Shown here piece after piece: positions 1-3,903 of a DNA stretch of 8,227 bases. This stretch comes from Duncaniella sp. (lineage in GTDB: Bacteria > Bacteroidota > Bacteroidia > Bacteroidales > Muribaculaceae): positions 1 through 8,227 of the forward strand of contig NZ_JAIDEN010000175.1 of the NCBI RefSeq assembly GCF_029054785.1, given 5' to 3'. The notes beneath the pieces are model-generated. The model did not search any database. It was given only the letters and a program-made list of their open reading frames with translations, and had not been told where the DNA came from. How positions within the stretch are numbered: position 1 is the first letter of the stretch; each line of letters opens with the position of its first letter. Both the position numbers and the translations under genes were made by a program.

Positions 1-171
1 ATCAATGTACTCTTGTATTTGACTAAATACTAATATATTAATCGCAGTGGTTGGATTTTTATCGCACCACTACTAATCCACCTTATATAATATACGTATA
101 TATGCGAACTTGGCTAAAAATTTATTAAACGCCATCGTAATCCATCGGATTTGAGCTATATTTGCAGTCCT
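1..171. other. AT-rich gene-free stretch upstream of yaaA
   Basis: I see no coding sequence here. It holds a short direct repeat ATCGCA (41-46 and 61-66), two mutually exclusive small inverted repeats (AGTGGT 46-51 with ACCACT 66-71; TGGATT 52-57 with AATCCA 75-80), and a perfect 12-bp palindrome ATATACGTATAT at 90-101. No U-tract follows the hairpins, so I do not call a terminator. The palindrome could be an operator, but DNA this AT-rich produces such palindromes readily. Confidence 0.5.
157..164 (+). promoter_or_regulatory. Putative Bacteroidota -7 box for yaaA (TATATTTG)
   Basis: TATATTTG matches the Bacteroides primary-sigma -7 consensus TAnnTTTG. No TTTG-like -33 element is visible 19-21 bp upstream. 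In this promoter class transcription usually begins a few bases after the final G, which puts the start at about 168-170, only a few bases before the ATG at 172. The yaaA mRNA would then have almost no 5' leader. Inferred from the motif only. Confidence 0.45.
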
Positions 172-954
172 ATGCTTATACTGATTGCCGAATCCAAAAC
201 AATGACGCCTTGCGACTGTCCGGTGGGCCGCGAGGATTTTCTCTGTCACCGCCCGGCGTTTGACTCCGAAGCCGGAGAGATCATGGACTCCCTGACTGCG
301 ATGAGTCAGGAGGAACTCTCCGCACGCTCGCGGCTAAGTCCGCAGATGGTCCGCAAAATCAGGCAGCTGATCTATGAATTCCCCAACAAGGCCTTGGGCT
401 CTGAATCTATCGAGGCTTTCACCGGAGTGGTTTTCAAGGCCTTCGGCTATCAGTCTCTTGACTCTCAGAGCCGCAGGGAGACTGCTGACAGGGTCAGAAT
501 CATCTCCTCGCTCTATGGATGGCTTCGTCCCGACGACTTCATCAAGGCTTATCGCTTCGATTTCACAACCCCGCTTGCGCCTGAGGGCAAGACCTTCGCC
601 GCCTACTGGCGCAAAGCCGTGACCGACCGTCTGGAAAGCGAACTCCGCGAAAAGGGATGCACGGAGGTGCTCGACCTGCTGCCGGCCGATGCCGCGCGCC
701 TGATCGACTGGAAACGCATCGCGCCTCTTGCCAAAGTCTGCAAGGCCGCTTTCAGGGAGATCCGTCCGGGAGGCGAGACTCGCACTCCGAATTCAGTACG
801 GCTCAAGACCCTGCGCGGCCAACTTCTCCGCCGGATCGTCACCGGCAGCATCCCGGACCTCCGCTCCTTAGGCGCGGTCTCAACGGATTCCTGCATGGGC
901 CAGGGCTACGACTCCTCCGCCAACGAAATCATTTTCTACACTACCTCCGACTGA
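172..954 (+). CDS. yaaA: YaaA family peroxide-stress protein (DUF328/UPF0246)
   Basis: A 260-residue protein of the YaaA (DUF328) family, close to the usual length of about 250-260. In E. coli YaaA is a cytoplasmic protein induced by hydrogen peroxide that limits free iron and so protects DNA and proteins; it binds DNA. Visible family signatures are the N-terminal MLILIAESKTM, a segment like the family F-x-G-x-x-Y block (AFTGVVFKAFGYQSL, about residues 82-97), the hallmark SSLYGWLRPDDFIKAYR (112-128), the YWRKAVTDRL segment, and the late KTLRGQLLRRIV block. The reading frame extends upstream to a TTG at 151, but family proteins begin with an M-L-I-x-I-x-x-x-K-T motif, so I choose ATG 172. No Shine-Dalgarno is visible, and a -7 box sits 7 bp before the ATG. 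It appears monocistronic: a strong hairpin follows 26 bp after the stop. The family call is firm; the iron-limiting role is carried over from E. coli. Confidence 0.93.
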   Translation: MLILIAESKTMTPCDCPVGREDFLCHRPAFDSEAGEIMDSLTAMSQEELSARSRLSPQMVRKIRQLIYEFPNKALGSESIEAFTGVVFKAFGYQSLDSQSRRETADRVRIISSLYGWLRPDDFIKAYRFDFTTPLAPEGKTFAAYWRKAVTDRLESELREKGCTEVLDLLPADAARLIDWKRIAPLAKVCKAAFREIRPGGETRTPNSVRLKTLRGQLLRRIVTGSIPDLRSLGAVSTDSCMGQGYDSSANEIIFYTTSD

Positions 955-974
955 CTTTTCACGATCACATCGAC

Positions 975-1015
975 AAAAAACGCCCCTGACAAAAAATATT
1001 TTTTCGTCAGGGGCG
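975..1015 (-). terminator. GC-rich hairpin with U-tract on the minus strand, between yaaA and pyk
   Basis: CGCCCCTGAC (981-990) pairs perfectly with GTCAGGGGCG (1006-1015). The intervening AAAAAATATTTTTT (991-1004) is itself a palindrome, so the stem can extend with only C1005 bulged. On the plus strand the hairpin is preceded by A6 (975-980) and followed by TGTCTTAACC, with no U-tract. On the minus strand it is followed by T6, the textbook layout of an intrinsic terminator. Both flanking genes read rightwards, so it may end yaaA by structure alone or work mainly against leftward transcription. Confidence 0.7.
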
Positions 1016-1037
1016 TGTCTTAACCGATAGATTTCCG

Positions 1038-1064
1038 TAATTTTGCACAAAATTTGTAATTTTG
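1038..1064 (+). promoter_or_regulatory. Two tandem -7 boxes (TAATTTTG) upstream of pyk
   Basis: TAATTTTG occurs twice, at 1038-1045 and 1057-1064, exactly 19 bp apart. Each matches TAnnTTTG. Neither has a clear TTTG -33 box at the expected spacing. Transcription from them would start near 1050 and 1069 and give pyk a leader of roughly 115-135 nt. This is a motif-based call; one of the two may be a chance match in AT-rich DNA. Confidence 0.45.
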
Positions 1065-1104
1065 TGTGTTTCCCGCACATTTCAGATTTCACAACGGCGC
1101 TTCA

Positions 1105-1147
1105 TCCGGACCGAGACAACGGAGGTTAGGATAGGCCGGACTTTTTT
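1105..1147 (+). promoter_or_regulatory. Leader hairpin followed by T6 upstream of pyk (possible attenuator)
   Basis: TCCGG (1105-1109) pairs with CCGGA (1136-1140). With A1110 bulged the stem continues CC (1111-1112) with GG (1134-1135), giving 7 pairs and a loop of about 21 nt. It is followed by C and then T6 (1142-1147), 38 bp before the pyk start. An alternative short pairing, CCG (1111-1113) with CGG (1120-1122), would break the inner part of the stem. This layout resembles an attenuator, but the stem is short and the loop long. I do not recognise a known riboswitch. Confidence 0.35.
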
Positions 1148-1185
1148 ACAGATCATATCACATTTAATATATAAGTAACAGGTAT

Positions 1186-2637
1186 ATGCTTAAAAAGAGC
1201 ACAAAAATAATCACCACTATTTCAGACCGCCGCTGCGATGTCGAATTTATCCGCAGCCTTTTTGAGGCCGGTATGAACGTAGTGCGTATGAATTCAGCTC
1301 ACCTCGGAGCAGAAGGGATGGCGGAAATTGTCAGAAACTGCCGTGCGGTATCACCCCGAATCGGCATCATCATCGACACCAAGGGCCCGGAAATCCGCAC
1401 GACTGTCAACTCTGAGCCTAACGACAAGATCGCTTTCCGCGAAGGGATGGAAGTGGAATTCTGCGGCCACGTATCCGAGCCGACAACCGCAGAGCGTATC
1501 TGTCTCAACTATGCCGACATCGCCAAGGACGTTCACCCAGGAATGCATTTTCTGATTGACGACGGCGAACTCGACTTCCTCATTCTTGACATCGACCCGG
1601 CGACAGGCATCATCCGCGCCCGCTGTCTCAACGACGGCAACCTCGGATCGCGCAAGAGCGTCAATATCCCCGGCAGCGACATCCGACTCGCCTCTCTGAC
1701 CGAACGCGACAAGACAACACTCGCGACCGCAGCCTCGCTCGGCGTCGACTTCGTGGCCCACTCGTTTGTCCGCAGCGCCGACGACGTTCATGCCGTGCAG
1801 GCCGAGCTCGACCGCCTCGGATCCGACATGAAGATCATCTCCAAGATCGAGAACCAGCAGGGTGTCGACAACTTCGACTCCATTCTGGAGGCTTCTTACG
1901 GTATCATGATCGCCAGAGGTGACCTCGGCATCGAAGTAGCCGCCGAACGCATCCCGGTGATCCAGCATGAAATGATAGCCAAGTGTATCGCCGCACATCA
2001 TCCGGTGATCGTGGCTACCCAGATGCTCCACTCGATGATCACCAGCCCGCGTCCGACCCGCGCCGAGGTCAGCGACATCGCCAATGCTGTCTACCAGCGC
2101 GCCGACTGCCTCATGCTGTCAGGCGAAACCGCCAACGGACGCTATCCGGTGGAAGCCGTGTCGACAATGGCCCGTGTGGCCCAGGACGTAGAGGCCTCTC
2201 TGACCGCGACCATCACCAGCGACAACATTCCTCAGCTTGCCGACGAGCACGTCACCTCGTTCCTCGCCCGTCAGGCCGTGGTATCCGAACGCGAGATCAA
2301 CACTAAAGCCATCATCGCCAACGCATTCCACGGACGCACCGCCCGTTTCATCGCATCCTTCCGCGGCGCCTGTCCGGTCTATGCCATCTGCTATCGCCGC
2401 CGGACCATGCGCTGGCTCAGCATCTCTTACGGCATCAAGGCTTATTACTATCAGGACTACACCCAGCAGCAGCGCTATCCGACCGAAGCGCTCCACGACT
2501 TCATCGAGCAGGGTCTTCTCCAGCCGTCGGACCGCATCGCGATCCTCGGAGCCATCAACGGCACCGGTGCGACCTTCCTCGCCATCAACTCCGTGGAAGC
2601 CATCCTCGAACACGGGGCGGCTGACAAGAAAAACTGA
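1186..2637 (+). CDS. pyk: Pyruvate kinase
   Basis: A 483-residue cytoplasmic enzyme of the last step of glycolysis: phosphoenolpyruvate + ADP to pyruvate + ATP. The TIM barrel starts at the N-terminus (TKIITTISD), is interrupted by the small B domain (about 73-155), resumes, and is followed by the C-terminal regulatory domain (about 345-475). Catalytic features are visible: R34 and N36 in MNVVRMNSAH, D64-T65-K66 in IIDTKGPEIR, K220 and E222 in ISKIENQQG, D246 in ARGDLGIE, and T278 in VATQML; the family block SPRPTRAEVSDIANAV follows. No extra PEP-utiliser domain is present. One oddity is that the residue equivalent to the K+-coordinating Ser of the classical R-x-N-F-S-H motif is Ala38, whereas Glu69 of GPEIR is the residue associated with K+-dependent enzymes. 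No Shine-Dalgarno is seen; the start is preceded by A/T-rich sequence. A strong terminator follows 28 bp after the stop, so the gene is probably a single transcription unit. Confidence 0.98.
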   Translation: MLKKSTKIITTISDRRCDVEFIRSLFEAGMNVVRMNSAHLGAEGMAEIVRNCRAVSPRIGIIIDTKGPEIRTTVNSEPNDKIAFREGMEVEFCGHVSEPTTAERICLNYADIAKDVHPGMHFLIDDGELDFLILDIDPATGIIRARCLNDGNLGSRKSVNIPGSDIRLASLTERDKTTLATAASLGVDFVAHSFVRSADDVHAVQAELDRLGSDMKIISKIENQQGVDNFDSILEASYGIMIARGDLGIEVAAERIPVIQHEMIAKCIAAHHPVIVATQMLHSMITSPRPTRAEVSDIANAVYQRADCLMLSGETANGRYPVEAVSTMARVAQDVEASLTATITSDNIPQLADEHVTSFLARQAVVSEREINTKAIIANAFHGRTARFIASFRGACPVYAICYRRRTMRWLSISYGIKAYYYQDYTQQQRYPTEALHDFIEQGLLQPSDRIAILGAINGTGATFLAINSVEAILEHGAADKKN

Positions 2638-2665
2638 CACTGATCCGCAAATACGAACCGATACT

Positions 2666-2722
2666 GACACTCAGGAGGTATTCCCGCCAATCCGGGCTAT
2701 TCCTCCTGAGTGTCGCCTTTTT
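2666..2722 (+). terminator. Intrinsic terminator of pyk
   Basis: A perfect 13-bp stem, GACACTCAGGAGG (2666-2678) with CCTCCTGAGTGTC (2702-2714), has a possible inner CCCG/CGGG stem and is followed by GCC and T5 (2718-2722). It lies 28 bp after the pyk stop and between two convergent genes. On the minus strand no T-tract follows, so it primarily serves pyk, although the stem could also hinder read-through from the leftward acetyltransferase gene. Confidence 0.93.
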
Positions 2723-2753
2723 AACAATATCTTGACAAAGATCTCATCCTGAC

Positions 2754-3188
2754 TCAGAGACTGCCTAACTCCAGATGGAGTATCGGATAAGGCTTCCCCT
2801 CGCCGTCGGTCGCGTCACGCCCGATGATCTCGAAACCATGCTTGCGGTAAAACTCAAGCGCACGAGGATTCTGCTCGTTGACATCCACCCTCCGGCATCC
2901 TTTCTCACCGATGGCAAAGCGCAGCAATTCCGAACCGTAGCCCCTGCCGGCTTCCGAAGGATGGACAAACAGCATCTCGACCATCACACCTCCAAGGCCG
3001 ATGAATCCACACCATCGGCCTTGGTCATTCCTCACGGCATAGACCTCGACACCCGGCATATAGACCTCAGGGAGTCTCCGGCGGTAAAACTCAATGTCAT
3101 CGGCGCTCAGAAAATCATGCGTAGCCCTGACCGCAGCAAGCCACACCTCAGTCAAAGCCTCATAATCGCAACATCTTTCTATCAACAT
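2754..3188 (-). CDS. YjaB-like GNAT family N-acetyltransferase
   Basis: A 144-residue single-domain GNAT protein, which would transfer acetyl from acetyl-CoA to an unknown small molecule or protein amine in the cytoplasm. The acetyl-CoA pyrophosphate loop is visible as HPSEAGRGYGSELL (R82-G83-Y84-G85), followed by VNEQN (103-107), FYRKHGF (113-119) and GRDATDGEGKPYP (123-135). The early RATHDFLS (21-28), the VNEQN block and the GKPYP ending match E. coli YjaB, whose physiological substrate is not established. The length fits that family, and I see no truncation. The ATG is preceded by the purine-rich AGGAAAGGAAAAG, one of the few Shine-Dalgarno-like signals in the window. A consensus promoter lies about 67 bp upstream. 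The gene is convergent with pyk and divergent from the tRNA gene, so it is transcribed alone. GNAT assignment is firm; YjaB orthology is likely but unproven. Confidence 0.92.
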   Translation of the reverse strand: MLIERCCDYEALTEVWLAAVRATHDFLSADDIEFYRRRLPEVYMPGVEVYAVRNDQGRWCGFIGLGGVMVEMLFVHPSEAGRGYGSELLRFAIGEKGCRRVDVNEQNPRALEFYRKHGFEIIGRDATDGEGKPYPILHLELGSL

Positions 3189-3254
3189 TCAAACTTTTCC
3201 TTTCCTGATTTTAACAGAGACAATAATTGGCCTCTAAGATTATAATTGACACCA

Positions 3255-3286
3255 CAAATTTAGCCAAGAGAAAGATCAATCACAAA
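3255..3286 (-). promoter_or_regulatory. Bacteroidota promoter for the GNAT gene
   Basis: Read on the minus strand, TTTG (3286-3283) is followed after 20 bp by TAAATTTG (3262-3255), a full match to the Bacteroides consensus TTTG-N19-21-TAnnTTTG. It predicts a transcription start near 3249-3251 and a leader of about 60 nt before the acetyltransferase ATG. Confidence 0.8.
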
Positions 3287-3365
3287 TCCCCGCCCCTCCT
3301 CCCCACTCACATCCATCTTCCCCAAAACCGCACCCCGGCCAAGATACATATAGATATAATCCTTA

Positions 3366-3498
3366 GAGGTCGTTGTTTAACAACAATAGTTAAAATCTGA
3401 GCGAAAGTTTTGAGGTGAATATGGTTCCTTTCTCATTTACAACAATTTATCTAAAAGATACACCACTCAGATTTTAACTCTTGTTTTTAAACAACCTC
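3366..3498. mobile_element. 133-bp MITE-like inverted-repeat element
   Basis: The left arm (about 3365-3401) and right arm (about 3466-3499) are imperfect inverted repeats. Outer ends are GAGGTCGTTGTTTAA and the complement of TTTAAACAACCTC; the inner 15 bp (AGTTAAAATCTGAG plus a neighbouring base) are identical on both sides apart from small indels further out. TTA immediately flanks both ends (3363-3365 and 3499-3501), consistent with a 3-bp target duplication. The 64-bp centre encodes nothing; it carries a second pairing step (GGTG 3414-3417 with CACC 3461-3464) and a small TATCT/AGATA hairpin, so the whole element could fold into one long structure. It lies between two divergent promoters and disrupts neither. 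No transposase is present; an autonomous partner elsewhere would be expected. It might instead be a structured RNA or regulatory element. Confidence 0.6.
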
Positions 3499-3558
3499 TT
3501 AATAAACTCTTTAATCCCGGCTAAAAAATCAGTCTTCTGAAAAAATCTGTCAAAAAGT

Positions 3559-3589
3559 TTTGTCATGTAAAAAAAACTTTCTACCTTTG
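3559..3589 (+). promoter_or_regulatory. Bacteroidota promoter for tRNA-Met
   Basis: TTTG (3559-3562), then 19 bp, then TACCTTTG (3582-3589) is a full match to TTTG-N19-21-TAnnTTTG. The predicted start is around 3593-3596, which leaves a short leader of about 30 nt to be trimmed from the tRNA precursor. Confidence 0.85.
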
Positions 3590-3623
3590 TGCTCGCAAAA
3601 GCGTTGCAACAACATAAATTCAT

Positions 3624-3697
3624 GGCGAGATAGCTCAGTTGGTTAGAGCGTCGGATTCATAACCCGGAGGTCCCGAGTTCAATTCTCGGTCTCGCTA
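3624..3697 (+). tRNA. tRNA with CAT anticodon (probably elongator tRNA-Met)
   Basis: A 74-nt cloverleaf: acceptor GGCGAGA (3624-3630) with TCTCGCT (3690-3696), D-stem GCTC/GAGC, anticodon loop TTCATAA with anticodon CAT (3657... within the 32-38 loop), T-stem CCGAG/CTCGG with loop TTCAATT, and discriminator A73 at 3697. CCA is not encoded. Two stem positions are non-standard: G1 faces U72 (wobble) and A31 faces C39 at the loop-proximal end of the anticodon stem. The D-stem pair C11-G24 is of the elongator type, not the A11-U24 of typical bacterial initiators, so I favour elongator Met. A CAT anticodon also occurs in the lysidine-modified tRNA-Ile2, and the weak 1-72 pair with G29-C41 and G30-C40 recalls initiators, so the identity is not certain. 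It has its own promoter and a hairpin follows 3 bp downstream. Confidence 0.95.
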
Positions 3698-3700
3698 CTG

Positions 3701-3745
3701 AAATCGGTCGAAACATTCTTAAGGATGATTTGACCGATTTTCTGT
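3701..3745 (+). terminator. Terminator after tRNA-Met
   Basis: AAATCGGTC (3701-3709) pairs perfectly with GACCGATTT (3732-3740), and the pairing can extend inwards imperfectly (GAAACAT with ATGATTT). The 3' side runs into TTTTCTGTTATAT, a moderately U-rich tail. Its position directly after the tRNA suggests a terminator, weaker in tail than the pyk one. Confidence 0.7.
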
Positions 3746-3787
3746 TATATGCCCTCTCATCCCGTTCTTCCACTCGCTATCCGGACC

Positions 3788-3816
3788 TTGGATTTGAAAA
3801 ATTTTGCGTAACTTTA
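3788..3816 (+). promoter_or_regulatory. Weak candidate promoter for the GH2 operon
   Basis: TTG (3788-3790), 18 bp, then TAACTTTA (3809-3816) is a near match to the Bacteroides promoter, differing at the last base of the -7 box. It would give a leader of about 80 nt that contains the hairpin at 3857-3880. No better promoter is visible between the tRNA and the GH2 start. Confidence 0.35.
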
Positions 3817-3856
3817 CGAAGACTTTTCATACCCCCCCAATAACAGGACAATCTCT

Positions 3857-3889
3857 TAAAGCATGCCGGACCATGCTTTACATCTTTTT
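3857..3889 (+). promoter_or_regulatory. 9-bp inverted repeat plus T5 in the GH2 leader
   Basis: TAAAGCATG (3857-3865) and CATGCTTTA (3872-3880) form a perfect 9-bp stem with the loop CCGGAC, followed by CATC and T5 (3885-3889), ending 14 bp before the GH2 ATG. It could be a transcription attenuator or, as DNA, an operator for an unseen regulator. It could also block ribosome access. Confidence 0.45.
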
Positions 3890-3903
3890 GATAAAACCAT
3901 ACC

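Noticed and set aside
10..23. lipobox-like or phage att-type reading of the AT-rich left edge and of the tRNA 3' end as an integration site
   Set aside because: I find no duplicated tRNA 3' end in the window and no integrase gene, so an integrated element at the tRNA is not supported.
151..171. TTG start at 151 extending yaaA by seven residues
   Set aside because: The added residues lie upstream of the family-conserved MLILIAESKT start, and the -7 promoter box overlaps this stretch, so ATG 172 is far more likely.
1351..2031. Long open frame on the minus strand inside pyk, and similar ones within the GH2 and dus genes
   Set aside because: These are antisense shadows produced by GC-rich codon use. 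They have no recognisable domains, and the plus-strand genes are clear families.
2775..3245. Plus-strand open frame opposite the acetyltransferase
   Set aside because: The minus-strand frame has complete GNAT motifs and a consensus promoter; the plus-strand product has no family features.
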